Below, piece by piece: positions 23,388-36,400 of a DNA stretch of 64,000 nt. Under the pieces are notes generated by a model. It saw only the letters and a list, made by a program, of their open reading frames with translations. It had not been told where the DNA came from and did not search any database. Each line of letters starts with the position of its first letter. Position 1 is the stretch's first letter. The translations under genes were made by a program, and so were the position numbers. Origin of the DNA: Spirodela intermedia (Eukaryota > Streptophyta > Magnoliopsida > Alismatales > Araceae); the NCBI GenBank assembly GCA_902729315.2, contig LR746276.1, positions 4,508,169 to 4,572,168 on the forward strand, written 5' to 3'.

Positions 23388-24974
23388 CTCCGCCCTCTGA
23401 AGCAGCGCAGGCGCCGACGCCCACTGAAACACCAAGCCACTGATAACCCGTGGAATAGGAACCCTAGAAACCCTTCGGGTGGCGATTTATATAATAATAT
23501 TAAACGCAGCCGGCCGTAAGTCTTTTGCGACTGTACCGATGAGAAAATTAACCACTGTGGCTGGACATTATTGACAATATCACTTAATCCCCACACTAAT
23601 AAAAATTTACGCACATATCCTCAACCGTAGGGGAAAGACCCCCGTAACGATTAGAATGCGCTTTCGGACATAACCAGGCAACGGCCTTAGAAATTTGGAG
23701 AAATTTACGAAATTTGTACAATTATCCTTCTTCGTCAAAGAAGCAGATGGCCCATATATTTGATTTACGATTATTACAAAAAAACCGTTTAAAACTATTA
23801 CTTTTATGTCCCCATTGAGGGCAAGTGCGGTCCTGTCGTGTGTTTGGTGGTGGGCTGGTCTGGAGTGGCATGAGTTGACCTGATGTACAACTACTTCATG
23901 CTATCTATGGCCTCCAGCACTCAACTTATGTCGATGTCAACTCTATGCCTTTGATCCTCCAATGGGAATTTGGCAACATGAGTTCAGAAATATTATTTTT
24001 TGCTTTATTTTAATTTATTATATTTTCACAATGTTCCATCACATTGTTTATTAATTCATTTGAAACTATCAAGGAAGCTAGTAGTGTGCTTCAAAAACTA
24101 TCAAGTAAGTCAATTTCATTGCCTCGATTACACAGTTGACCATATGCATTCAACGGTAGAGGGACGTGTAAATATTGGAGCAGCTCCAATGTAATGATAA
24201 TTATTCAATTTATTTATTTCTTTTGAATCTTATTCAATTTAATAAGCTAGAAACGTATGTGCTACTATTCTAAGACACGTTTCTCTGATGTGACTTCCTA
24301 GGTCAAATAGCGATATCTAACCTAGTAACACATTGAAAATAATAAATAAAATATAGAATGATTACATTGTCTGGGTACATACCTTCCTGATTTATTCCAA
24401 ATTAAATAACCCAATACTTTATGATAGGAAATGACTTTTAGTGGTCCGGTTCATGACCTTTATGCTGCAATGACATTCATTAGTAATCTGCTTAAATAAA
24501 GAACACTCACTTTGAATATCATGAAAAATAAGCCAAATTAACTACGCATCACTTATTTTCTGTGTAAAATAAACAGTTGTTGATTATTTTTGCATATTGG
24601 ATCACTTCTTAACATACTTCAAACCACACTTCAATTGAGCCATCTAGGAAATATGCAGGACTATCAACAAATTTTCCATTTAATTATGAAATTAATCCCA
24701 AGAAGCTAGAGAAATTGTCAAAATTTTCAAAATTTTAGAAGAACTAGGTACTAAAATCGTTAAAATTTACATAAAAAAATCCACAACGGTTCATGTAGAA
24801 GAAAGCTATGAGCAAGGAGGTGTTTGAGAGAGAATTCCAATCTTGTATACATACCAACAATAAGAGAGATGATAACCCTCCATGCCGCACATAGAATGAG
24901 AGTAGCGAGATGAGTTCTAAGCAACTCACATCCTCAGCTGTGTAAGAATATCCTTGAGCTTTGGAGATCACATC
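23388..24974. other. Promoter of RPL35A and AT-rich spacer
   Basis: Telo-box-like AACCCTAG and AAACCC sit at 23460-23471, and TGGCCCATAT near 23748 resembles a site II element. From about 23800 to 24970 the sequence is AT-rich with no recognisable gene. It ends at the stop codon of RsmG, which is transcribed in the same direction as RPL35A. Confidence 0.5.
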
Positions 24975-25455
24975 TCATAGAGGCGTCTTCGCTGGAACCC
25001 CAGGTTGACGGGGATACTTTGCTGGCGTGGCGCGGTCTTTGTGGCAGATAACGGCTGTCCGCCTGCCATGGGGTCCCTGAGACTCCACTAGGAGATGCGG
25101 AGCACACAGATTCTGGTTAGTTTGGTTGGTGTCGGGGTACTTGAGGTGGGAGTGAGAAGATGCCTAAATAATAGAAACACATGAGATGGAACAAATATAG
25201 AAGGGAAAGATCAAACTATATGAGCCAGGGGGAGAGAGGTGATCAATGATATGTTCTTCAGAACATTACGTCACATATTCCACGTGAAACTACTACGATT
25301 GAAGTGAAATGACATCATAAATGATGTGAGGATGGCATACCTGAGCACAAGTCTATAACAGAAGCTCCCAGTAATCTCACTGCGTTCTTGGCACTTTCTA
25401 CTTCTTCCTGTAGAAAATGCTGCCGAAGTGAACACATGTATATGTACATACATAG

Positions 25456-25529
<74 letters not shown>

Positions 25530-28500
25530 GGAATGAAGAAATTTGATTCACACCGATTGAAGATGAAGACCCATGGATTCTTTTTCATGATACCCACTCA
25601 GCCCATTTCAACATTGAATCTACATAACAAGATATTTCTAATGCGTAGCCCAAATTATTCATTTAAAATCTTTTTATACGACATTGTTTCAAACAAAAAA
25701 ACTGTCAACACCGTCCAGCTTTTCTCCCCTTCAGGCCCAGAAAATACGGACCAAAATGCTGTATATCTACCAATTGATGAGCTTCCAAAGGAAATTACCT
25801 GTGGGTCATGGCCTTTGGCCGCAACAAATAAGCCACCGACACGTACCAAAGGGAGGCAGTACTCAGCTGGAACAGCAAGCAATATCATAGCGTTATATAT
25901 TTCACCTCAGATATGATTATTGAAAGAAGGACATCAGCGTTAATAAATAAATAAATCAAACAAAAGAAATCCAGAACCTAAGGTTCTCATCTCTGCAACA
26001 GCTCTAGCGACTGCTACGTCAAAGGCTTCTCTGAAGTCCAGGTTCTGGCCTGCATTCTGTCCTATAAAAAATGGTTCATAGATGGATTAATTGGCACACA
26101 AGTGGCTAGCTTTTAGAAAGCAACAAAATAGTATATCCATTCAAAAAGGAAAAAAGGTTTATGAGCCATTGATGTTTGCAATTACTAACAATGGAATAAT
26201 GAGCTAGCCAAATAATTAGGGCATATAAAAGTCTAAATAGAAGTATGAAGAGCATGGGTGAGACACACTGACTTCAGCCTCAGTGATCCAAGAACAACTC
26301 ACCAAGGGAAAGTTTCCGACAACTTGCACTGTAGAAGAACCCATTTGATGAAGAAGGAATCAATCCATCTCGTGGCCTTCTGAATGGACGGGAACCTCAC
26401 CACCAAGATTCAGGATGGAAAACCGACAATTGAATTTTTTTTAATGAATTAAGCTTGTGTAAATCCTAAAAAGCGTGAGCTATCATACCCAGCTTGCATC
26501 AGAATCTGAGAGGTGGGACGTGAAAGGTGAGAGAGGAAACTGAAGATAGAGTGAAGAAAAGATCAAATAATCAAGCACGGAAGCTCATGAGAATTTCTGG
26601 GCTAGATGAGCATCTTCGTGCAATCTTTTCAACATCACCTTGGACAATATCAATGGCCACACTGAATTCCACAACTTGCGGGAGTTAATTACATAAGAGA
26701 TGGTATGTCCGGTTTTCAACACAAATTCACCCTGTTCAAAGACCAGGCAGAAATCCGCCCCCACACTCACAAAATCGTAGAATAGTAAAAGACATCTCAT
26801 CAGCTAGGAGAAAGCAATAATCGCAAATGATGTCTTCTATCCTTCTACTGGACTACATGGCCAGGAGGTTGGCAAAAAAGCACTTGCAAGACCCTGAAGT
26901 TGCAACTCTAAAGCTTGTGAAAGCCTCCAGAGAGCAAAGATTTGATCCTAAAGCACATCGGCCATGTGAGGAGCTTAAGTTACTAAAGGCACGGAGACGG
27001 AAAAGATATTACCTCTGCTCTGTCACGTACAACTTGCACATTTGACAAACCAGTGAGATCAACTGCATGCTCCAAGAACAAGCATCGTTTGAGCATCGAC
27101 TCTAGCAGGGTAATTTTCCAATCTGAAATGTTTAGAAAATTATGGGAGATCTGCATTAGAATTGTAAAGAAATGCATGATATAACGACTGGAATAATATA
27201 AAAAGTAAGGAATCAACACCATATCATGGAATCAGGGACTTCCTTGCAGACGAATTAAAATCTTTGAACCAAAAATTTTAAACACATTACACAGAAACCA
27301 TAATAAGAAATGTCCCACTTTCAACATATAAAATTTAATAGCAATATCTTTAATTTGTAAATACTAATATTTTTCTTCGTCATACATTTAGAGTCAAACA
27401 TTCGATAAAGCCACTAAATGCAAAGTTGAGCTTTCGATCCATCAATTTATGAGGAGACGTGTCGGACAGGATGGTGGACGGTTCATGGTAAGGCTCTAAG
27501 AGGCTACAGGTCTACAATGGTCAAGGAGAAATCAATCGGGGAGGGAAGAGTCTGGCTCGTAATCTCTCTTAATAATGGTTTGAATGCAGTCCGCAAGTAA
27601 ACGTGGGAATGGAAACAGAAGAACAAGGTTTTGGTAAGATAATTCATGCAATTGATCCATTTAAAGGAAAAAAATGGTATGCTACCTTCGGGCATATGCA
27701 CACAAGAATCAGGGATCTTACAAGGACAATAGAACTAAAAAAAGAAAAACTTTGGAGTTGAACAGAAGTGGCGCTGTGTTCTTGGAAATCTTCCTGAAGG
27801 AGGAGATTCAAAGGCATAGCTAGCACATGTTCCTGTAGCCTTAAGTCACTTGCATAAAATCCTCAAGCTCAGAGAAAAATCAAGCGTGAATGACAGATAG
27901 AATTCGAAGAACTGTCACAGATTTTTTTGAAGCCATGAAGAATCTCAGTGCTCATATATGATGTAAGAAAGGGTAACAGTTTCAAAGGGAATTTACTTGG
28001 GCAAGCAATGGCGAGGATAAGTCCGGGGAGGCCGGCCCCACTGCCGACATCAACGACGTTAAGGCGGCCGAAGTCAGAATCCACACGACCGCCGCCTCCG
28101 CCACAGCTGTGAGAGAGATAATACCTACGCAAGGGCGGGATGATGGCAAGAGAATCCTCCACGTGCCTCGTCATGACCTCCCTCTCGTCTGTGACCGCCG
28201 TCAGGTTCATGCGCTGCGACAGGAACCAGCCATCACCCACACACACACCAACCAAGCGTTCAAAAACCGCAGCCAAGAATCCTAACCTGGTTCCATTCCA
28301 GCAGAGCCCGGACGTACAGAGCGACCTGCTCTCGCTGAGAAGATGATAGGGTTTGGATAACGCCGCCGCTAGTCCCGCTCCAGCCACTGCAGGCGGAGGC
28401 AATGGGACGGAAATTCGCAGCTCCAGTGCTCGGTGGAGACCTGAAAAGAGCGAAGAAGATCGAGCAGCTCCGACGACGGCTCCGGGAGACCTCCAAGAAG

Positions 28501-28544
28501 GTGGGAGCGGGGAGGAGCTTGGAGCCGCCCCACAGTGAGGACAT
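24975..28544 (-). CDS. RsmG: Organellar 16S rRNA (guanine-N7) methyltransferase RsmG/GidB
   Basis: Seven exons: 28287-28544, 27997-28213, 27013-27122, 25978-26056, 25799-25866, 25341-25407, 24975-25087. The 912 nt encode 303 residues. The bacterial homologue methylates N7 of G527 in the 530 loop of 16S rRNA using S-adenosylmethionine; the plant protein is expected in plastids or mitochondria. The first about 50 residues are rich in Ser/Arg and fit a transit peptide. Then WNQRMNLTAVTDEREVMTRH, the SAM-binding NVVDVGSGAGLPGLILAIA at about residue 138, KITLLESMLKRCLFLEHAV, the NVQVVRDRAE strand, FREAFDVAVARAVAEMRTLA, and LVRVGGLFVAAKG are the conserved RsmG blocks in order. The C-terminus RRTAVICHKDRATPAKYPR is the plant extension. 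Introns are large (the largest about 960 bp) and one holds a GA microsatellite. Confidence 0.95.
25459..25530. repeat. (GA)n/(GACA) microsatellite in an RsmG intron
   Basis: About 19 GA units pass into GACA-interrupted GA, within the intron between RsmG exons 5 and 6. Confidence 0.95.
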
Positions 28545-28999
28545 CGCAACCCCAACAGAGAAGTGAAGGCAGAGCGGGGCGTGTATCGAAGTAATATCAC
28601 CTCTGAAAATTAAAATATTTTAATTAATAATTATTTAAAATTCTAGCAGGTTCTTCTGTTTAAACTAATTATTTAATTAATTATTAGAGAGGCGCCTCCG
28701 AGGACGCCAACGTAATTATTATATAATATATTTAAAATTAAATGATAATTATTTTATCCAAAAATTTAGAAGTATATAAGTATTTAAAATTCTTCTCTTT
28801 TTTAACATTAAATATAATTGAAGGCCCAGAAGAACTTACTCCCCCGAATGCAGTCAATTAATTCAAATAAAAAATAAGTACATACATAATTTTTAATCTA
28901 CATGGGTATTTCCCACGCGACGAAATATGAAGAGAAGACGTGCAAACTATGAAAGTGGCGAATTATTGGAAGAGAAGATAGGTCAGCGCGTCTGGATGG

Positions 29000-29012
29000 T
29001 TCTAGAATATTC
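29000..29012 (+). promoter_or_regulatory. Perfect three-unit heat-shock element
   Basis: TTCTAGAATATTC matches nTTCnnGAAnnTTC exactly. It lies 84 bp upstream of the TATA box of the AN1 stress-associated gene. Heat-shock factor control is inferred. Confidence 0.65.
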
Positions 29013-29095
29013 TCCCTTCCGTCAACGCGCTGACCCGATCGGCGACGTCTCCTCCGTCCAACGCTTCTTTCTTAGAGCCCAAGGCAGACGAAACG

Positions 29096-29103
29096 TATAT
29101 ATA
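29096..29103 (+). promoter_or_regulatory. TATA box of the AN1 protein gene
   Basis: TATATATA 53 bp upstream of the start codon, implying a short leader of roughly 25-30 nt. Confidence 0.6.
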
Positions 29104-29155
29104 CAGACGCAGAGCTTCCCCTTCCCGTCCCACGGAGCGAGAGGGAGAGAGAGAA

Positions 29156-30066
29156 ATGGCGGGAGGAACAGAAGCGTTCCCGGAGCTGGGGAGGCACTGC
29201 GAGATGGAGGATTGCGGGCAGCTGGACTTCCTCCCCTTCGAGTGCGACGGCTGTCACAAGGTACGACGCCGCCACCGTCATCCCGTCCCCGATGATCAGG
29301 ATCATCCTCCGAAACCTGACCTTCTTCGACCGAAATTCCTACCCTAAGTCGTATGATCTGAATGAGATCGGGAACACTGAATCTAGGTTGCAAACCCTAA
29401 TCAATCTTAATCGGACCATGAACTAATTCAAAACCTAGACGTCCCTCCCCTAAATCGTATGCTCTGAAGGGGATTGGGAAGCGTCAATCTAGGTTACGAA
29501 CCCTAATCAATCTTAATCGGACCATCAACTGATTGAGAACCTAGACATCCCTACTCCAATGATCTGAATCATCTGTGGAATCTTCAATCTATCTCAGAAG
29601 CCCTAATGAATCTTAATTCGGACTATTGAATGCATTTTTTTTCAAAACCTAGACATCTCGCTTTCTTCTGCGGCAGGTTTTCTGCAAGGAGCACAGGGCC
29701 TACGCCGGCCACGACTGCCCGAAGGCGGACCACAAGAGCCGGGTCGTCGTCGTCTGCGACGCCTGCTCGGCCTCCGTCGAGAGGCGGGGCGGGGAGGACG
29801 ACAGCGCAGCCCTCGCGCGGCACGCGGGCTCCGGCGGCTGCGACCCAGGTAGGAAGCGCAGCAAGGCCAGGTGCCCCGCCAGGGGCTGCCGGGAGCAGCT
29901 CACCTTCTCCAACACCGCCCCCTGCAGGTCCTGCCACCAGCGGCTGTGCCTCAGGCACCGCTTCCCGGACACCCACTCCTGCGGCGGCGGAAGGGCGAAG
30001 CTCCTCCCGCTCGCCTTCCGGAAGAGGGAAGAGCCGCCCTCCCCGCCCCCCATCAGGGCCTGCTGA
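29156..30066 (+). CDS. SAP12: AN1-AN1 zinc-finger stress-associated protein (SAP11/12/13 class)
   Basis: Two exons: 29156-29260 and 29677-30066. They give 164 residues. Exon 1 ends HK/gtacga and exon 2 starts ggcag/VFC, the usual position inside the first AN1 finger. Finger 1 uses C15, C20, C30, C33, C38, H41, H47 and C49. Finger 2 begins near residue 103 with [12 protein letters not shown] and includes [20 protein letters not shown]. There is no A20 domain and no C2H2 pair, so it resembles the two-AN1 SAP12 type. The tail is basic and proline-rich ([10 protein letters not shown]). The family responds to heat, cold, salt and drought, probably through ubiquitin-linked or redox roles. A perfect heat-shock element sits in the promoter. 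Exon 2 is very GC-rich compared with the intron. Confidence 0.94.
29342..29655. repeat. Three-copy intronic minisatellite, period about 100 bp
   Basis: The intron of the AN1 gene holds three diverging units sharing AATCTAGGTT, CCCTAATCAATCTTAAT and AACCTAGACATC-like blocks. Units start near 29342, 29449 and 29555. The third is the most diverged and runs into the splice acceptor. Confidence 0.8.
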
Positions 30067-30230
30067 GAGCCGCCCAAGGGAGAAGGGAACAGCCAAAAGA
30101 GGAAATAAGATCTACTGCTGTGTGTGGGGTAATCCATTTGAGGAAATGGGTAACAGGGGGAAGTGCAGAAGCGCAGAGAGGAGGGGAGAGGAGAGGGGAG
30201 GTGCTCTGGTGGGCTGTTTCAGGCTCTCCA

Positions 30231-30433
30231 TCACGGGTGCCGCTGCTTGGCGCGCGGAAGGAGGGCCAGAAGGATCTTCTTCCTCGGTCCCTGCAATTGC
30301 AGGAAGATTCCCCACTCGTGAGATAATGGCATAATTCTCAACTAGGATGAGTTTCTTATGTGCCCAAAGAAAATGAAGCTCTTTTACGCAAAAGATATTA
30401 CAATCCAAATGTAAATGGCTTCAGGAAGACTAT

Positions 30434-30480
<47 letters not shown>

Positions 30481-33400
30481 GCATGTGGTTCGATGGAAGT
30501 CGTCACAATCCATCTCATGTTTTGGTGAGTGCCTAACATTTTTCAAGTAATATATCATCTTCGGTAAGGTTATCAAGTGTATTACATGCGCCAGTGCAAG
30601 GATCATACTAAAACGAATAAATTCATGGGTTTAATCTTGACGCAATCAAAACCATTTCCCTGTTCATATAAGCATGCAAAACAGAGTCTTCAGTTCGAGC
30701 CATAACATGGCTTGGCTGAGATAAGAAACAGATGGGTAGCTTCGCGACAAGAACAAGAGAGTGTTTTTAGTTTAGCAGAAATGAAAGGCAAGACAGGGCA
30801 GCTCAGATTTAATCAGAGCAGAAGGGGACTATTGAAGATACGGAGGCAAAACATAGAATAGATCTGTTTCCAGAGGTTGAAGACGATGGGGAGGGCACAA
30901 ATGAGAGATTATCTCGATGAAAATGCTCAGAATATGCTTCTGGTGCATAAACATAGAAAATTTCCTTTTCTGTTCTGACTTTGACCCATATGAATTGGAT
31001 TTATGATAAACTAGAATGTGCCTTTAGCACATAAATATAGATTTCTTGGTTTTGGTTTTTCTTGTTTAGATTCGAAACCAGGTGAATTGGATCTATAATA
31101 AAACGCCTTCAGGGAAACTATGAACAAGCATCAACCGGAGCTTGAAGACGAAGGGAAGGGCACAAACAGGAGAATTACAGTAAACTGTGGTTATAACGCT
31201 GGATAATATGGAAATAATTTGACCTCCGAAAACTGGCTGGAGACTATGGTGACATAAAAACCAGAACATGGGGGAATCCACATACAAAAGTGCATAAGAT
31301 GAAGAATTGTAGACCGTGTGCAATCCATGCTCTGGAGATCTGGAGCAGGGCCCATTGGAAGTATCAGGGTGCTTCATCAGACATCAATTTTCAATACTAG
31401 CATGCCGTATACAGCTTTCTGATGCAGATTTCATACATGGAATATTATTGTTTGAGTTGGGTCCTTTGGGTAGGAATCAAATGGCCTCCTTTTTGGAAAT
31501 TTTCGCTTTTCACAAGTCTTCTCTTATGTTTTTTTTTGGAGTTTCGAACAGGAAAACCATCAATATGAACAGGATAGAATGATGATTTTTCTTGAAAAAA
31601 GAGCAGGCGATGGTGTGACAAGAGATACAAATTTGGCACAAATTATAAAGCATGAAAGACCCCACACAACAAACAAATCGTACAGGAAGCAGATCCCATG
31701 GGGACAGATGAATGAGACAATTTATTCGACAAGATCAGGCAAATGAACAAATTTCCGTGGCTTGTATCGATAACCATTAAACTCCATGCATGGGAATTCA
31801 TCATTTTTTTTTTAATATTTTGGTTATTTCGTCTGACATAACTTTTACTTTGCTCATGCAAACGAGATTACGATCAAAGAATTAAAGGGACTAAACAGGA
31901 GAACCGAAGCTCTGACATCCACAACGAAAAACCTATATAGAAGAATTAAAGGGACTAAACAGGACTAAACAAGATAACCATTAAACTCCATGCAACCCGA
32001 ACATTAATACGTATATAGAAGAAATCATACCATTGGTATCCCTAACTCTTTGAGATCAGTGTCCCCCATTTGCTTCAATGCAGCCATGTCCACCTGTGTA
32101 TCAAAGCAAGATCATACTCGCATCTCAGAATTACAGCAATAAGGGAACTTAGTTACAAGTTAATACGTGGTCTCACTTTTGCATTCTCGGTTTTGCAAAG
32201 GAAAACATAGGTCACAAGAAAAATAAACATAACAACTAAAATGTGAAAAGAATTTGTAAAGGTTATATTATGAAAGATAACTACCTTGTATATTTTTCAA
32301 ATAGAGCTAATTTTATTTCGATTTAATGTCCAATCCCCTTCGTCTATCAGTATCTTTCATCTTTTCACAGCTATTCTCGCCGGCCATCAAGTAATATTGG
32401 CATAAAATAATAAATTACATCCTAGGCTTTTTCATTTCTTCCCCTGATTTTATTTCAAGTCTGAACGTTTTAAATGGATAAAAGCTTAATTGCATTACGA
32501 GGTATGCTACATTTTAGTTTCGTCTCCTTTTTATTAGGTAAAAAGAAAAAAGCAACTCTATAAGTCAATACATCCCTTCGACCCAAATAAGGGAAATATG
32601 ATGGCAGGATCAGAGCATTACTGGTGGAAAAATCTAAACATACATCTGTCGCAGGTTTTTTAAAATGGCACCTACGCTAAACCAAGAAATGAAACTAGTA
32701 ATTAAGTAATTCCAAAAAAAATCTGCTGCAGATGATAAAAAATCATGAAAAATATCAAAATAACGAAAAAAACTATCCTATATTTCCCAGAGTTCATTCT
32801 GTGGAGGAATACAGCATTTTCATCAAAGGAACAGACAACATGGACCATCAGGTAAAGTAAAAAAATTACTTCTTCTGCTTGGAAAATAATGGCATATTTC
32901 CCCAGCCCCAGCGAATGCAGTAAGTTACTGACATTGGTCGGCTCTCCAGGCTGCAGTGAGCAAACAAAAAGCAGAAAATGAGATGACGATCAGATGTCAA
33001 GAGCTTACGCCATGATAATATACTGAACAAAATAGCCAGCTAACAAGAAATTCATAATAGACTGGCAAACAAGAAATTTATACAGATTAAATTTCTGCAA
33101 TTATTGGTGGTTAATTATTACCGCTCTTGTTCCACGGAATAAAATTTCAGAATGACACATAGGTAGGCTGGCTTAAATGACAAAAAGAAACCAACGATTT
33201 AAATGCATATCTATTACGTTCTGGGAATGTGCAGAAGTCAAAATATAAGTAACTATACATTAAAATTAGGAGAAACCAACGACTGGTTAGGGTTGAAAAA
33301 TAGCTGATACATTCAGAACCAGGAGAATCGATGCAATCTAGTCGAAGTATGCCAGTTAGTAAAGTTAGAGTACGATTATAATCACAGGGACCTTTCACCA

Positions 33401-36400
33401 TTGATCGTGCTCCCCAGGAAGACGCCCCTGCCATCATCATAGCCCATATCCACAATACTCTCTGCATTTCTCTACTGCCCTTGAATGCCCTATCATCAAT
33501 ACTACTAAAATAAGTGAGTCATTGTCATTCTTTTCTTCATCGTCTATTCTTTCATAATCCCCTGCCTCACTATCGATTTCCTCTGGACAGAAAAGAGCAC
33601 AATTGGCAAATGAAAATGAGACAATATTTTCATTCTTTATCCATTTCGAAGGATGCAATTTTGCTCCAATATGAAAGAGAAGTCATAAGCTCTTTTCTTG
33701 TATATAAATATATTCACGCTTTTCCCTCTTTCAAAACATTTCATCCTTCCCACTGTGCAAAAGTTGCATGATTCAATAACACCCAAGTTTTAGGAAAATC
33801 ATACAATACAGATCAGAACCTAGAAAATAGAAAGGTCTAACTGAAATTTGGAACATTAAAAAATTATAAAAAAAAACTTGTAAAAGTTAAAATATCAAGA
33901 TCTCCAATGGGCAGGAGCTACTGGAGTAAGCCACAGGCCAGTTATGCCTCTAGTAGTTTACATCCAGAGTAGAATCGGGATCAAAAGACTGGGTCTTGTC
34001 CAGTAGCTCAATCACATGATTTTTAAGGCCTCAAACCAGCCAAGCCCCCTAAAAGTTACCATCAGCCTTTTCTCAGGCACAGACAGACCATGTAAACATT
34101 ATCCGTTACTATCTCATGTCGCTAAAACAATGAAAACAAACAAGAATCGTTAAAATCATGGCTCTTTCTCAACATAAAGAGAAGATATATTCTGGAGGGG
34201 GAAAATCTATTCCGCAAGAACGGTCTAACCATTGATAATCTTCGATCTGAAAACACTACAAGCAGATTATTTAATGGCAAGTTAGTCCGTTGGTTGGTCA
34301 ACTGTATACGCCTGATAAGACTCGAAATATTTTGAATCGAGGTCGAACCACAAAAAAAACCTATTACTAACGGTAATCATGGCCTTCACAATAAACACAA
34401 AAGGAGAGTCCCAAATCACTTTCTTCCCTTTCTCTGATGCTTACTAACCCACTTGACATCTTCATTCCCCCAATGCAGAGGGACTAGGGATGTCAATGAG
34501 TCGGGACTTTCAAGCCCCAACAACCAAGAAAAACTACGTCAGAGTTTACTCAAGTATGCTTCGTTCATACCTGAATTTGTCATTATACATGAGTTCGGCA
34601 CACTTTCAGGCCTGCTTCAGGGTTAATAGTGATTTTGTCAAGGATATTGAAGAACTCACATGTTTTGTAAACTGGGGAAAATACAATGGATTAATGCGTC
34701 AATAACATTACATTTACATTGATATGTATTTTCAGTCACATTAAATACTAGGGTGAATAATAAGAAGATATACAAAATAAAACATAATTTCACCTTACAT
34801 TCAGCATTCAGTCTATGGAACTTCACCTTGATATTTTCCAAGAACGACCGAGTAACAAGAATAAGCTTAGTTTTTTTCCACCAAACCTGCTTTTTTTCTC
34901 CCCCTTTCTGAAAGAATTCTTTTCCTCCATTAAGTGTGACTCACACTCCCGATACTACTGCTTCTACAACTCGCCCACCTCTATACACTCTCATCCTTAA
35001 TTTCCCTCCATCTCAGCACCCCAAAAGGGACATTCCCTCTTTCCATGCAAGTAAAGGGTAATTTCTAACGACGATTTATGGTTTTCTAAAGCCATACAAA
35101 GGCTTAGATGGGCATAATCTTCCAGTTATAAGATAATTTTATAACAGTCGACCACATGCATGCTTATTCAAACATTCAAACTTAGCTCGTGGGCAATTCT
35201 ACTCTGGTATAACTCAATAAAATAAAAGAGAAGAGAACCACTTCGGAACTATACTAATGAACTGAAATACAATATGATTGTTATTTGTACCAAACAGAGG
35301 AAAATCCTACCACATAAGATGTCTTCATCGTGCCATTGGATGGAGGTCGCATTACAGCCTTTGGACGTTCAGCAGGGTACGGAGCCTTGGAAGAAAATGC
35401 TGCAGGCTTAGGAACATCAATGGATCTTTTTTCCATTGCAGATGTTGACCTTTGGGAATCAAGAGACCTTATAGATGAACGCTGACGAATGTCATCATAA
35501 TTCCTTTGTGGGGAGAGACCCCTAGAGGAACCTAAAAGCCTGTCAGGGGATCTATGCCTGAATCTATCCAAACGCCTAGGAGAGTATGATCTTCTTACAG
35601 AATCCACATGTAACAAATCATCTGCACTTCTCGTGGGAGGGATTCGCCCTGAAGAGCCAAACGACTTGGCCTCTGGTTGATGCTTGCGTGGATTGAATCT
35701 ATAGGGGATTTGGCCAGTTCGAGAAAGCCTTTCACGAAGGTCCACATCATGCCTGGCGGGTACCTTTTTCCGCAGAAGTTTAAACCGCAGGTCATTCCGA
35801 CCAATGTGATTATCTTTTACCATTAAGGGCACAAGCACATGAGGCAGTTAAAAAGAGAATTAGGTTGAGAGATAAACAAGAGCATCTCAAGAGAGGTACA
35901 ATGGATACTAGACTGGTACAGGTTGTCATCGTTCATATCATTGTCAGAATGCCATTGGTGATTCTCTCTTCGCAGCCTGCAGTTGAAAAGACACATATTG
36001 AGAACAACAAAGAGCCACAATAGAGAAGATATAGGCTAAAGCAGTGGCCCAAACAATCATTTCATATGATCTTAACATATAATCTATGATCGAGCCCTCG
36101 CTTGAGGGATAATCATTGCGTCACCACCTCATTCATGAGTTAAGAGTACAGATAAACGCATTGCCCTACTAGGCAGCCACGACTAGTGTAATGGTGCGAG
36201 AAAATGCAAGACACAGATTATGTTAAACAAAATCTTCACAATGTTTTTCTCCAGACAGAGAAGATCACATGCTATCTCATTCTCTACGAGATCCAAAAGC
36301 CTCATCTCCTACGAGTAATTAAATTACATTCATCAAAATGGATTCTGCTCTTAACCAGCATGACTTCACCACTCCTGGAAACAGATTATGTAATCTAACT

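Larger units (their letters stand above)
28545..29155. promoter_or_regulatory. Head-to-head upstream region of RsmG (-) and AN1 protein gene (+)
   Basis: 611 bp between the two start codons. The left part is AT-rich; the right part carries a perfect heat-shock element and a TATA box for the plus-strand gene. Confidence 0.55.

Noticed and set aside
28140-28544. Open frames opposite and overlapping the first RsmG exons
   Set aside because: RsmG exons 1-2 on the minus strand carry the conserved methyltransferase motifs; the others do not.
29630-30334. 234-residue alternative plus-strand frame over AN1 exon 2
   Set aside because: It is an out-of-frame, Ser/Pro/Arg-rich shadow of the AN1 exon; the AN1 frame has all zinc ligands.
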